DNA of 64,000 nucleotides, from assembly GCF_016907275.1 (NCBI RefSeq), contig NZ_JAFBBP010000001.1, positions 1,426,001-1,490,000 of the forward strand, written 5' to 3'. The notes beneath the pieces were generated by a model, which worked only from the letters and a program-made list of their open reading frames with translations, ran no database searches and was not told the origin of the DNA. Positions 1 through 8,622 of the stretch are shown in pieces. Source of the DNA: Micromonospora luteifusca (GTDB lineage: Bacteria; Actinomycetota; Actinomycetes; Mycobacteriales; Micromonosporaceae). Positions within the stretch are counted from its first letter, which is position 1. Each line of letters starts with the position of its first letter. The position numbers were made by a program, and so were the translations under genes.

Positions 1-2613
1 GGTGTGGGCAAGAGTCGGCTGCTTCGTGAGCTCGCGCGGCACGCCGCAAGCCTGCCCGGACCGCCGGTCACCTGGCTGGTCGGGCAGTGCCCGCCGTTCG
101 GCGAGAACGTCACCTGGGCCGCCTTGGCGGACATCGTGAAGAGTTGGGTGGGCGTGCCCGAGGTCGACGACCCGGCCGCCCTGCGCGAGCGGCTGCGGGC
201 CCGCCTGGGGCAGCTCGCCGACCCGCACGCGATCCGGCTGGCCGAGGCGCTCGGGCCGCTGATCGGCGTACCGGGCGAGCGACTCACCCCCGGCGAGACC
301 GAAGCCTCCTGGCGGCGGTTCCTGCTCGCCCTGGCCGCCACCGGTCCGACCGTGCTGGCCTTCGAGGACATGCACTGGGCGGACCAGTCGATGCTCGCCT
401 TCGTCGAGCAGTTGGGCGCGACGGCGCGTGGCGTGCCGCTGCTGGTCGTCGCGACCGCCCGCCCGGAGCTGCGGGAACGACACCCGTCGTGGACCGCGAC
501 GATCAGCGGCGCGATGTCCATCTCGGTGCCGCCGATGCACGACGCCGACATCGACACGCTCTACTCGCTGTTGCTCGGACAGTCCACACTGCCCACGACC
601 GCGCGTACGCCGCTGATCGAGTTCGCCGACGGCAACCCGCTCTACGCCCAGGAGTACGCCCGGATGCTGCTCGACGGCGGCCTGCTCGACGCGGTGCGCT
701 CGGCCGCCCGCCTCGACCCCGACGGTGGCGGGGAGATGCCCCGGACGGTGCAGGCGGTCATCGCCAACCGGCTCGACCTGCTCGACCCGGCCGACCGGGC
801 GGTGCTCCAGGCCGCCGCGGTGGTCGGCGTGCAGTTCTGGGCCGCGCCGGTGGCGACGGCGCTGGGGCGGCCGGTGGAGTGGGTGGAGCGTGCGCTGGAC
901 CGGCTGCAACGGCGCGACCTGGTGTACGAGCAGGGCACGTCGACGATGCCCGGCCAGTCCGAGTACCGGTTCCGGCACATCCTGGTGCGCGACGTCTGCT
1001 ACCAGCGGCTACCGAGGGCCGAGCGGGTCCTCCGGCACCAGCGCACCGCCGACTGGATGGCGCAGCTCACCGACGGCCGACAACACGACCTGGCCGAGGT
1101 GCTCGCCAACCATCGCTGGGCCGCACACGAGATCGCCCGGACCGTCGGGCTGGACACGGCCCCCTACGCCCCGCCCGCGCGGGCCGCGCTGCACCGGGCG
1201 GCCCGCCGGGCGTACGAGCTGCACGCGTTGGACACGGCCGCCGCGCTGGTCGGCCGGGCGCTGGCCCTCGACGTCGGGCCGGACCCGGCGCTGGAGCTGT
1301 TCGAGGCGGAGTTGGCGTTCTACCGCGACGGCGACGCGTTCCTGGTCGCCGGTGGCACGGACACCCTCAGCCGGCTGGCCGAGCGGCTCACAACCGGTGG
1401 TGACCGGACGGGTGCGGCGCGGGCCTGGACACTGCTCGCCACCGCGGCGTGGAGTCGGGCCGACCGTTCCGCGACCCTGCACTGCCTGGACCAGGCGATC
1501 GGCATCTACAGCGAGTTGCCGGACAGCCAGGAGAAGGCGGGTGCCCTGCTGGAGCTGGCCCGCGTGCACATGCTGAACGCGGAGACCGACCCGGCGTGCG
1601 CCGCGGCCCGGGCCGCGGAGATCCTCGCCGAGAGGCTCCAGCTGCGCGAGGTGCGGGCCAACGCCCGGATCACCCTGGCGGTCGCGCGTTACCTGGCCGG
1701 CTCCGACTCGGCGTACCCGGAGCTGGTCGAGGTGACCGAGCACTGCAGGGTGGAGCGCCTGACCAGTCGACGCCGGGCGGTGCAGAACCTGGCCTGGGCG
1801 TTGCAGGAGGAGGGCGACCTGGCCGGCTCGGCTCGGCTGGTCGACGAGCAGCTCACCCTCGATCTGGGCGGCGAGCACAGCCTGGCGACCAGCTTCGCCG
1901 ACCAGTGGGCGCGGGCGTACTACGCGGGTGACTGGACGGCCGCGCTGGCGATGGCAGCGGAGTCGACCCGTCGGCCGACCGCGGAGTGGGACCTGCACAT
2001 CGTGGCGGTCTCCGGCTGGATGCGCGGGCTGGCCGGAGCGGAGTCGGGCAGGGCTGCGGGACCGGGCGGGGCGGGTGCGGATCTGGTCGAGCAGGCGCTG
2101 GTGGCGGCCCGCCGCAGCGGGTTCCATCGGGTGCTGCGCTCCACCCTGGCGCACGCCGCGCTGTGCCGGGCCGTGCAGGGCCGCCGGGACGAGGCGATGG
2201 AGCTGCTGACCGAGTTGGACGAGGACTGGCGACGGACCCGGATGATCCCGTTCGCGGAGTGGGTGCCGGCCGTCGGGCACGTCGCCGGGGTACTCGGGGC
2301 CGACGCCGCCCGGCTGGTCCGGGAGTTGCTCGACCGGGCACCCCGGATGACCCCGTGGGCCCGCGCCGCCCGCCAGGTCGCCGACGCCACGCTGGCCCGG
2401 CACGGCGGGGACGCTGCCACCGCCGCAGGCCTGCTGAGGTCCGCGTCAGCGAGTTACGCCCAGATGGCCGATGTGACCGACGAGATCATCACGACGGCGT
2501 TGGCGGTCGGCCCGCTCGCCGAGATCGACCCACCCGCCGCCGCCACGGCCCGTGCCCGCCTGCACGACTTCGCCACCCGACACCACGCTCCCACCCTGCT
2601 CCACCTGCCCTGA
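1..2613 (+). CDS. Large AAA-type ATPase regulator, 5' end cut by window edge
   Basis: The reading frame is open from the first base and opens inside a Walker A P-loop (GVGKSR, visible residues 1-6), so the start codon and any N-terminal domain lie to the left; the GTG at base 4 is the Val of the P-loop and not a start. Walker B is FEDMHWAD at about visible residues 121-128. After the ATPase core come long Ala/Leu-rich helical repeats of TPR or STAND type that run to the end of the 870 visible residues. There is no C-terminal LuxR helix-turn-helix. Proteins of this shape usually carry either an adenylate/guanylate cyclase domain or a transcription activator domain at the N-terminus; lack of the terminal helix-turn-helix makes the cyclase type more likely, but that is inference. 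They act as cytosolic signal-responsive NTPases. Confidence 0.75.
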   Translation, partial: GVGKSRLLRELARHAASLPGPPVTWLVGQCPPFGENVTWAALADIVKSWVGVPEVDDPAALRERLRARLGQLADPHAIRLAEALGPLIGVPGERLTPGETEASWRRFLLALAATGPTVLAFEDMHWADQSMLAFVEQLGATARGVPLLVVATARPELRERHPSWTATISGAMSISVPPMHDADIDTLYSLLLGQSTLPTTARTPLIEFADGNPLYAQEYARMLLDGGLLDAVRSAARLDPDGGGEMPRTVQAVIANRLDLLDPADRAVLQAAAVVGVQFWAAPVATALGRPVEWVERALDRLQRRDLVYEQGTSTMPGQSEYRFRHILVRDVCYQRLPRAERVLRHQRTADWMAQLTDGRQHDLAEVLANHRWAAHEIARTVGLDTAPYAPPARAALHRAARRAYELHALDTAAALVGRALALDVGPDPALELFEAELAFYRDGDAFLVAGGTDTLSRLAERLTTGGDRTGAARAWTLLATAAWSRADRSATLHCLDQAIGIYSELPDSQEKAGALLELARVHMLNAETDPACAAARAAEILAERLQLREVRANARITLAVARYLAGSDSAYPELVEVTEHCRVERLTSRRRAVQNLAWALQEEGDLAGSARLVDEQLTLDLGGEHSLATSFADQWARAYYAGDWTAALAMAAESTRRPTAEWDLHIVAVSGWMRGLAGAESGRAAGPGGAGADLVEQALVAARRSGFHRVLRSTLAHAALCRAVQGRRDEAMELLTELDEDWRRTRMIPFAEWVPAVGHVAGVLGADAARLVRELLDRAPRMTPWARAARQVADATLARHGGDAATAAGLLRSASASYAQMADVTDEIITTALAVGPLAEIDPPAAATARARLHDFATRHHAPTLLHLP

Positions 2614-2806
2614 GGGCCGCACCCGTCGGGGCGGTCCCCCGATCGCTGGCAGTGGAGCAGGGCGGCGCTCGGCGTGTCGGGTCACCCAGGCGCCAACGAT
2701 CATCGAGATCGCACTTGTTGCGCAAGAAGGGACAAAGAACACCTGCCGCGACCTGCGGCGGTGGCCCTGACTTTGGAAGACGCGACACAACGCACTCCCG
2801 GAACCA

Positions 2807-2833
2807 TGCCCTGACGTGTCACGATTCAGGGCA
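2807..2833. promoter_or_regulatory. Inverted repeat in the leader of the membrane protein gene
   Basis: TGCCCTGA at 2807-2814 pairs with TCAGGGCA at 2826-2833, and the 11-base spacer holds a further CGTG/CACG pair, so a hairpin of about 12 bp with a two-base bulge can form. It lies 70 bases ahead of the GTG at 2903 in a 289-base gap that holds no gene. It could be an operator or a terminator for the ATPase gene; no T-run follows it. Confidence 0.35.
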
Positions 2834-2902
2834 CGGCGTGCGGACGGACGTCGAGGAGCCAGGGGCGGTCGCGTCGCGAGGCGCGTTAAGGGGGATGTCC
2901 GG

Positions 2903-3754
2903 GTGTCAGCGGGTGGGGCCCGCCGGGGACGGCGGGACAACGGGCTCGACGCGAACGAGTACGCCGTCGTCGGCGACGTCGATCCGCGCGTCGGCGAGCA
3001 CCTGCTCGACGTGCTGGCCGCCGGCGGGATCGCCGCCTACCTGCAGCCCTCCGCCGACCTCAACCCGGTCACCCGCACCACCACCGTTCCGGCCAGGCCG
3101 GTCGACCGGCTCTACGTCGACCGCTCGCACCTGACCACCGCACGCGACTACCTGACCCAACTCGCCGACGAGACCACTCCGGAGCAGCCGCCGGCCCGTG
3201 ACGAACCGGACATCGACGCCGAGTGGGCGCGGATCGTCGCCGGCTTCCACACCTCCTCCGCTACCGGTGAGCACCCGTGGCCGGCCTCGGAGGACGTGGA
3301 CGAGCGGGACACCCAGGACGAGCCGTCCGCCGGCCCGCTGGCCCGCTCCGGGACCGATGAGCCCGGTCCGACCGCCACCGATGTCCGCCGGCTACCGTCC
3401 GCGACCGACATCTCCGGGATCTCCGTCGGGCGCGGCGCCCGGCCGGACGAGCCGTCGCTGCTGGACGGGCTGGACACCTTCGGCGCCGACCTGCCCGACG
3501 ACGAGGACGACGAGGGTTACCACCCGCCGCCACCGCCGCCGCTGCCGCGGATCAGCAAGTACGCGGTGGTCGGCGTGCTCGGCGTGGTCGTCGGGTTCGT
3601 GCTGTTCCTCTTCCCATGGTTGGTCCCGGTGGACCGCTCGGCGGTCACCCTGTTCGGGTTCACCGGCATCCTGGCCGGTTTCGTCACGCTGATCTGGCGG
3701 CTGCGCCCCGGCGACGAGGACGAGGACGACCCGGACAACGGCGCCGTCGTCTGA
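2903..3754 (+). CDS. Two-helix membrane protein with N-terminal DUF2007-like domain
   Basis: The 283-residue protein starts at GTG 2903, chosen because AAGGGGGA ends eight bases before it; an open frame extends further upstream but has no such site. Residues about 10-85 (NEYAVVGDVDPRVGEHLLDV and on to LYVDRSH) have the look of the small putative signal-transducing domain DUF2007, in which a polypeptide binds something in a ferredoxin-like fold. A Pro/Glu/Asp-rich linker follows, then two hydrophobic helices at about 219-242 and 246-266 and a strongly acidic tail (DEDEDD). This predicts a soluble cytoplasmic N-terminal domain anchored by a C-terminal hairpin. No enzymatic motif is visible. It is a conserved-looking hypothetical without a known role, unlinked by operon spacing to its neighbours. 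Confidence 0.7.
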   Translation: MSAGGARRGRRDNGLDANEYAVVGDVDPRVGEHLLDVLAAGGIAAYLQPSADLNPVTRTTTVPARPVDRLYVDRSHLTTARDYLTQLADETTPEQPPARDEPDIDAEWARIVAGFHTSSATGEHPWPASEDVDERDTQDEPSAGPLARSGTDEPGPTATDVRRLPSATDISGISVGRGARPDEPSLLDGLDTFGADLPDDEDDEGYHPPPPPPLPRISKYAVVGVLGVVVGFVLFLFPWLVPVDRSAVTLFGFTGILAGFVTLIWRLRPGDEDEDDPDNGAVV

Positions 3755-3812
3755 CCCTGGCTCGTATCTCGGGACAGCGCCGACCCGCCGAGGGCGTAAC
3801 AGTGGTGTAACT

Positions 3813-3823
3813 TACTGTCAGTA
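3813..3823. promoter_or_regulatory. Small palindrome upstream of otsA
   Basis: TACTG-T-CAGTA is a perfect 11-base inverted repeat about 80 bases before otsA, inside an AT-richer patch (GTAACAGTGGTGTAACTTACTG, 3796 onwards) than the surroundings. It could be a repressor site of TetR or similar type in the otsA promoter. No clear -35 box is visible. Confidence 0.3.
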
Positions 3824-3903
3824 GGAATACCGCCGTACGTCACTCCCTCCGCTGACTGACCGGTTTTTCCTTGTTCGCGGCGGTCAGCCCTCAGCTGATC
3901 GGA

Positions 3904-5409
3904 ATGCCCGAGATGCGACAGAGTTCCCTCGTGGTGGTGGCCAACCGCCTCCCCATCGACGACAGCCAGGCGCCCGACGGGGCCTGCGAATGGCGACGCA
4001 GCCCGGGTGGGCTGGTCAGCGCGTTGCACCCACTCCTACGGCACACCCCGGCAACCTGGGTCGGCTGGGCCGGCGGCACCGGGCCCGCCCCCGCACTGCC
4101 GGACGTGGACGGCGTCCGGATGCACACCGTCGCGCTCAGCCCCGATGACCTGCGAGACCACTACGAGGGGTTCGCCAACGCCACCCTCTGGCCGCTCTAC
4201 CACGACGCCGTCGAGCAGCCACAGCATCACCGTCGGTGGTGGGAGGCGTACCAGCGGGTCAACCAGCGCTTCGCCGAGGCGACCGCCGAGGTGACCGAGC
4301 AGGGCGGGATGGTCTGGGTGCAGGATTACCACCTGCAACTCGTCCCCGGCCAACTCCGGGCGCTGCGCCCGGACCTGCGCATCGGGTTCTTCCTGCACGT
4401 GCCGTTTCCACCGCCGGAGCTCTTCATGCAGCTGCCGCGCCGGGCCGAACTGCTGCGCGGGATGCTCGGTGCCGACCTGGTCGGCTTCCAGCGCGTGCAG
4501 GCAGCGCACAACTTCGCCCAACTGGTGACCAGGGTGCTGGAGCTGCCGGCCACCGACCGGCGGATCGGCATCGACGACCGGGTCGTCCGCATCGGCGCGT
4601 TCCCCGTCTCCATCGACACCGCCGAAATGAGCGCGCTCGCCGCCCGCCCGGACGTGGCCGCCCGCGCCCGCCGACTACGACAGGACCTCGGCGACCCCCG
4701 GCAGGTCATCCTCAGCGTCGACCGGATGGACTACACCAAGGGCATCGAGCAGCGCCTCAAGGCGTACAGCGAGCTGCTCGCCAGCGGTGACGTCAAGGTC
4801 CGCGACACGGTGCTGGTGCAGGTCGCGATGCCGAGCCGGGAACGCGTCGGTCAGTACCAGATCCTCCGTGAGCGGATCGAGCGTGAGGTGGGCCGGATCA
4901 ACGGCGAGTTCGGCCGGGTCGGCGAACCGGCGATCCACTACCTGACCCAGCCCTTCGACCGCGCCGAGTTGGCCGCGCTCTACCGGGTCGCCGACGTGAT
5001 GGCGGTGACCCCGTTGCGCGACGGGATGAACCTGGTCGCCAAGGAGTACGTCGCCGCCCGGGTGGACGACAACGGCGCTCTGCTGCTCAGCGAGTTCGCC
5101 GGCACCGCCGCCGAACTGTCCCAGGCGTACCTGGTCAACCCGCACGACCTGGAAGGGCTCAAGCAGGGCATCTGCGCGGCGCTGCGGGCCAGCCCCGACG
5201 ACATCACGCAGCGGATGCGGGCCATGCGTGCCCACCTGAGCCAGCACGACATCCGGGCCTGGGCCCGCTCCTACCTCCGCGCACTGGACGAACGCGGCGC
5301 CCTGGTCGGCCATCCGACCAGCGCCAACGCCACCCCCGACGACGCCGCCCGGGTGCCCCGACCCGTAACCCCGACCGCCGCACAGGCCGCCCGCCAGACC
5401 AGCGGCTGA
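3904..5409 (+). CDS. otsA: Trehalose-6-phosphate synthase (GT20)
   Basis: The enzyme joins glucose from a nucleotide sugar to glucose-6-phosphate, giving trehalose-6-phosphate in the cytosol. Diagnostic GT20 features are in order: the N-terminal VVVANRLPID loop, WVQDYHLQLVP, GFFLHVPFPPPE, SVDRMDYTKGI, and the donor-binding DGMNLVAKEYVAAR. Length (501 residues) fits the family; the last 40 residues are a Pro/Ala-rich tail with no motif. The start is uncertain: ATG 3904 or 3913 are chosen because homology begins at residue 5 or so, while the frame is open to a TTG at 3871; none has a good ribosome site. No otsB phosphatase lies next to it. It stands alone between a membrane protein gene and a convergent hydrolase-like gene. 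Confidence 0.93.
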   Translation: MPEMRQSSLVVVANRLPIDDSQAPDGACEWRRSPGGLVSALHPLLRHTPATWVGWAGGTGPAPALPDVDGVRMHTVALSPDDLRDHYEGFANATLWPLYHDAVEQPQHHRRWWEAYQRVNQRFAEATAEVTEQGGMVWVQDYHLQLVPGQLRALRPDLRIGFFLHVPFPPPELFMQLPRRAELLRGMLGADLVGFQRVQAAHNFAQLVTRVLELPATDRRIGIDDRVVRIGAFPVSIDTAEMSALAARPDVAARARRLRQDLGDPRQVILSVDRMDYTKGIEQRLKAYSELLASGDVKVRDTVLVQVAMPSRERVGQYQILRERIEREVGRINGEFGRVGEPAIHYLTQPFDRAELAALYRVADVMAVTPLRDGMNLVAKEYVAARVDDNGALLLSEFAGTAAELSQAYLVNPHDLEGLKQGICAALRASPDDITQRMRAMRAHLSQHDIRAWARSYLRALDERGALVGHPTSANATPDDAARVPRPVTPTAAQAARQTSG

Positions 5410-5442
5410 CCGGGCCACCCGCCAGACTGACGGCGCGGACCT

Positions 5443-5529
5443 TGACCGGCGTGGGGCCCGCCCGGTTGCCCTGACCGGCGTGACGCCGGCTCGGTTGCCC
5501 TGACCGGCGTGACGCCGGCTCGGTTGCTC
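5443..5529. repeat. Three tandem 29-bp repeats with hairpins between convergent genes
   Basis: Copies lie at 5443-5471, 5472-5500 and 5501-5529; the last two are nearly identical and the first is diverged. Each of the last two contains CCGGCG-TGA-CGCCGG, a six-bp stem. The third copy reaches into the stop codon of the minus-strand hydrolase-like gene (5528-5530). The hairpins may end transcription from both sides. Confidence 0.7.
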
Positions 5530-6349
5530 AGTGCGCTGCGGGTTCCTTCTCCAGCCAGTCCAGGATCGCGTCGATCGGCTCCGCCCAACGGGCGTCCAGC
5601 ATCACGTCGTGGCCCATTCCGGGGAAGAGCAGCGGCGCCGAACCGTACCGGCGGGCCACCCGAGTCAACGTCGACGCGGGCACCACCCGGTCATCGGGGC
5701 TGCCCAGCACCAGCACCGGCGGTGTGCCCACGGCCGGCTCGGCCTCCGGCTCGCCCAGCAGCGCCCACTGCGCCCGCCGGCCCGCCCGACCAAGCCGTCC
5801 GACGTACCGCCGGGCCTCCTCGTCGGGCAACTCACGACTGAACAACTGCCCACGGTTGAGCCGCAACGGCCCACCGAACACCGCCGGCAACGTGCCCGCC
5901 GGGTTGCGGCGCAACGCCGCCCCCAGCACTCCCCAACCGCCGAAGACCGGCGCCACCAGCACCGCAGCCCGCGCCGGGTAGCGGGCCAACGCGTGCGCCA
6001 CCACCAGAGCCCCGGCACCGTGCCCCACCAGCACCGCCTGGCGCGGCAGGCCCGCGGCCACCTGGACCACATCGTGCGCGTACGCCCGCAGCGTCGCCTC
6101 CGGCGCCGGCTCACTGCCACCGTGCCCGCGCAGGCTCACCGCGTACGCCGGGAAGCCCCGCGACGCCGCATGACCCAACCAGTGCTCGGCGAACGCCCAC
6201 GCACCGTGCCCGAAACCGGGAACGAAGAGCAGCGGCGGTCGCCCCTCCTCCAACTGGGGAATGGCGCTGAGCACCTCCCGCCGGGCCGGCCGGACCGGAC
6301 GGGACCACTCCCGGCCCCGCATGATCCGCAGCTCACTCCTCGCGCTCAC
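5528..6349 (-). CDS. Alpha/beta-hydrolase-fold protein lacking the nucleophile serine
   Basis: The 273-residue protein has the alpha/beta-hydrolase layout: LLFVPGFGHGAW oxyanion-hole strand, the nucleophile-elbow strand, an acid in GSPDDRVVP and a terminal His in GMGHDVMLD. At the elbow the usual G-H-S-x-G reads G-H-G-A-G (Gly111, codon GGT at 6019-6017), so the nucleophile is missing, although a single base would restore AGT serine. The frame starts at GTG 6349, seven bases after AAAGG; an internal ATG at 6322 fits where conserved sequence begins. The first 19 bases of the ORF match the repeat found at 40353, so the N-terminus VSARSE may be a grafted start cassette. It follows the monooxygenase gene by 37 bases and probably shares its transcript. 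Substrate unknown; perhaps a non-catalytic binding protein. Confidence 0.8.
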   Translation of the reverse strand: MSARSELRIMRGREWSRPVRPARREVLSAIPQLEEGRPPLLFVPGFGHGAWAFAEHWLGHAASRGFPAYAVSLRGHGGSEPAPEATLRAYAHDVVQVAAGLPRQAVLVGHGAGALVVAHALARYPARAAVLVAPVFGGWGVLGAALRRNPAGTLPAVFGGPLRLNRGQLFSRELPDEEARRYVGRLGRAGRRAQWALLGEPEAEPAVGTPPVLVLGSPDDRVVPASTLTRVARRYGSAPLLFPGMGHDVMLDARWAEPIDAILDWLEKEPAAH

Positions 6350-6386
6350 CGGTCAGCCTTTCGTTCGCGACGCTCCGGTCGGCAAC

Positions 6387-7793
6387 TCACTTGCCCTCCA
6401 GGTCGTGCAGGGCCCGCTGGACGGCGCGCAGGTAGTCGGCGTGACCGACCTCGAACCAGTGTCGGCTGCTCTCCTTGACCTGCCCGGAGTAGCGCTCCCC
6501 GGCCCGTTCACGCACCCGCCGCGCGAACGCCGCAGCCCGCTCCGGTCGGTCGCGGCGGGCCTGCAGCAGACGAGCGAAGAGCACCGTCTGCCAGTGCGAG
6601 AGCGTGAACAACCCGGAGTCCGGCTGCACCAGGCCGGCGACCGCCAGCGTCGGATGGCCCGGGGTGAACGCGTTGAGCCACAACGTGGGTCGGCCCGCCC
6701 CCGCACTGTCACCGAACACCGACGCGTCGAGGAACTCGAAACGCGGCAGGTAGCCGGTGGCGAAGATGACCACCTCGGGGTCGATCTCACGACCGTCGGA
6801 CAGCTCCACTGCGTACGGGTGGAACCGGGCGATGTCGGGCACCGGGCCGATCCCACCGTGGCCCACGTAGTAGACGAGCTGACTGTTGGCGATCGGGTGC
6901 GTCTCGTACACCCGGTGGTCGGGCTTGGGCAGTCCGAAGCGGGTCAGGTCGCCGACGGTCAACCGCAGCGTCCAGTGGTAGAGCCACTGCCGCACCCGCA
7001 GCGGCACGCGCATCGCCAACAGGCTGTCATTCACCTGGTCGGCGGGGCGGCCGAGCACGTACTTCGGCGCGTACCAGTAGCCGCGCCGGGTGGAGTGCCA
7101 GCAGTGCGCCGCCTGCTGGGCGGCCTCGACGGCGATGTCGCAGCCGGTGTTGCCCGCACCGACCACCAGCACCCGCTTGCCGCGCAGCTGCGCCGGGTCC
7201 TTGTAGGACGAGGCGTGCATGATCTCGCCGCGGAACTGTTCGAGGCCCTCGTAGCGGGGCAGCTTCGGCGACCAGTTGTGCCCGTTGGCGATCACCACGG
7301 CCGCGTACCGGGAGGTGCGCTCCGGACCGTAGCCGCCGGTCGAGCGGGTGGTCACGTCCCACCGTTCCCCCTCGGCGGGCTCGACCCGGACCACCTCGGT
7401 GCCGAACCAGATGTGCGAGCGCAGGTCGAAATGGTCGGCGTACCCCTCGAAGTACGACAGCAGTTGGCTGTGGTGCGGGTAGTCCGGCCAGGAGTCCGGC
7501 ATCGGGAAGTCGGGAAACTGGGTGAACGGCTTCGACGAGATCAGGTGGGTGCTGGCGTACACCGGGCTGCGGTCGTGTCGCCAGTTCCAGGCGCCGCCGA
7601 CGCCCGTCTCCCGCTCGTAGCAGTCGACGCCGAACCCGTGCTCGCGCAGATTCTTGATGGCCGTCAGGCCGCTGGCCCCGGCCCCGATGACGCAGACCGT
7701 GTCGCCGCGGTCGGAGACCGGGGGGCCGTCGCTGCCCAGCCCGGACGAGGTCGCCTCCGGGTCGGGCCGGCCGTGGTCGGTGGAGGTGGACAC
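6387..7793 (-). CDS. Flavin-containing monooxygenase (FMO/BVMO-like)
   Basis: This 468-residue FAD- and NADPH-dependent enzyme inserts one oxygen atom into a soft nucleophile or ketone. The FAD site VIGAGASGLTA lies at about residues 36-46, the NADP site VVGAGNTGCDIAVE in the middle, the FMO fingerprint FRGEIMHASSYKD between them, and the ATG motif FATGYLPRF towards the C-terminus. The GTG start at 7793 is fixed by AAAAGGAGA seven bases upstream; the much longer open frame beyond it is only GC-rich shadow. It heads a probable two-gene unit with the hydrolase-like gene 37 bases downstream. The pairing of a monooxygenase with a hydrolase fold suggests a catabolic ketone/ester route, but the hydrolase lacks its serine. 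The substrate cannot be read from the sequence. Confidence 0.9.
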   Translation of the reverse strand: MSTSTDHGRPDPEATSSGLGSDGPPVSDRGDTVCVIGAGASGLTAIKNLREHGFGVDCYERETGVGGAWNWRHDRSPVYASTHLISSKPFTQFPDFPMPDSWPDYPHHSQLLSYFEGYADHFDLRSHIWFGTEVVRVEPAEGERWDVTTRSTGGYGPERTSRYAAVVIANGHNWSPKLPRYEGLEQFRGEIMHASSYKDPAQLRGKRVLVVGAGNTGCDIAVEAAQQAAHCWHSTRRGYWYAPKYVLGRPADQVNDSLLAMRVPLRVRQWLYHWTLRLTVGDLTRFGLPKPDHRVYETHPIANSQLVYYVGHGGIGPVPDIARFHPYAVELSDGREIDPEVVIFATGYLPRFEFLDASVFGDSAGAGRPTLWLNAFTPGHPTLAVAGLVQPDSGLFTLSHWQTVLFARLLQARRDRPERAAAFARRVRERAGERYSGQVKESSRHWFEVGHADYLRAVQRALHDLEGK

Positions 7794-7812
7794 CGGGACA
7801 TCTCCTTTTGTG

Positions 7813-7826
7813 CGGCACGCGTGCCG
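7813..7826. promoter_or_regulatory. Perfect 14-bp palindrome in the monooxygenase leader
   Basis: CGGCACGCGTGCCG is fully self-complementary and lies 20 bases upstream of the monooxygenase GTG, just outside its ribosome-binding site (7801-7809). Position and symmetry suit an operator; the cognate regulator is not in the neighbourhood. Confidence 0.4.
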
Positions 7827-7906
7827 GTCGCCGCGAAATCCTCTCCACAACGGGGCCGGATGTCCAGTCCTGACGCGGACAAATCGACGGTCGGGCCGGG
7901 TTGAGG

Positions 7907-8611
7907 TCAGCCGGTGGTGGGCAGCAGCAGGTCGACGAGGACCGGGAAGTGGTCGCTGGCCCGGCGGGTCTGCGCGGTGTCCACCACGTCGTAGTCGACC
8001 ACGGTGATCCGCGGGTCGACGAAGAGCGCGTCGATGCGCCGGCGCGGGTCGGCGCAGGAGTAGGTGAGCCGGTCCGCCCGGTCGGCCGCCACCGCGGCGT
8101 CGGTCAACCCGCGGGACACGGTTGCCCACGCGGGCCCGTCCGGACCCTCGTTGAGGTCCGCCCCGGCCAGCACCGGGCTGGTCGCCGCGTCCAGCCCGCG
8201 CTTGAACTCGGCGGCCTGCGCCGGACGCTCGGTCGGGTCGGTGGACAGGTGCGAGCCGGCGAGGGTGAACCGGGCGTCGCCCACCCGGCAGTCGGCGTAC
8301 GCGGCGCCGCGCAGGTGCCGGCCGGGGGTCAGCGGGAAGCGTTGGCATCGGGTGCCCCGCACCTGAACCCGCAGGCTGGTCAGCAGCAGGTTGCCCAGCG
8401 CGGGCAACCCGCCGGCGGCCACCACCAGGCCGAACGACTCTGCCAACGTGGCGGACTTCTGCCGCCACCGGAACCGGCGCGGCCCCTCCTGGACGATCAC
8501 CACGTCCGGCGTCGCGGCCCGCACCACCGCCGCCAGCGCGGCGGTGTCGTCACGCTGACCGTGGATGTTGTACGACACCACGCGCAGCGGCACGCCCGCA
8601 CCCTGGCCCAT
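7907..8611 (-). CDS. Endonuclease/exonuclease/phosphatase-fold protein
   Basis: The 234-residue product shows the metal-dependent EEP fold: SYNIHG near the start (Asn metal ligand), DVVIVQEG (Glu), GSHLS (catalytic His), a DLNE turn (Asp/Asn), RIDALFVD and the terminal ASDHFPVLVDL with the Asp-His pair. This family includes DNA repair nucleases, sphingomyelinase-like and inositol phosphatases, and the sequence does not tell which. There is no signal peptide, so it acts in the cytosol. The start is probably ATG 8611, 11 bases after the glucokinase stop, with GTG 8593 the alternative. It is the second gene after glucokinase on the minus strand and probably cotranscribed. Confidence 0.85.
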   Translation of the reverse strand: MGQGAGVPLRVVSYNIHGQRDDTAALAAVVRAATPDVVIVQEGPRRFRWRQKSATLAESFGLVVAAGGLPALGNLLLTSLRVQVRGTRCQRFPLTPGRHLRGAAYADCRVGDARFTLAGSHLSTDPTERPAQAAEFKRGLDAATSPVLAGADLNEGPDGPAWATVSRGLTDAAVAADRADRLTYSCADPRRRIDALFVDPRITVVDYDVVDTAQTRRASDHFPVLVDLLLPTTG

Positions 8612-8622
8612 CCCGGACCGCT

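Noticed and set aside
4..6. GTG at base 4 as start of the first gene
   Set aside because: It is the Val of the P-loop GVGKS; the gene begins left of the window.
1009..2403. 464-codon minus-strand frame opposite the ATPase gene
   Set aside because: Antisense shadow with no domain; composition is Gly/Arg/Pro as expected from GC-rich codon reversal.
7794..8468. Upstream extension of the monooxygenase frame
   Set aside because: The frame stays open but runs antiphase through the EEP-fold gene; the AAAAGGAGA site fixes the start at 7793.
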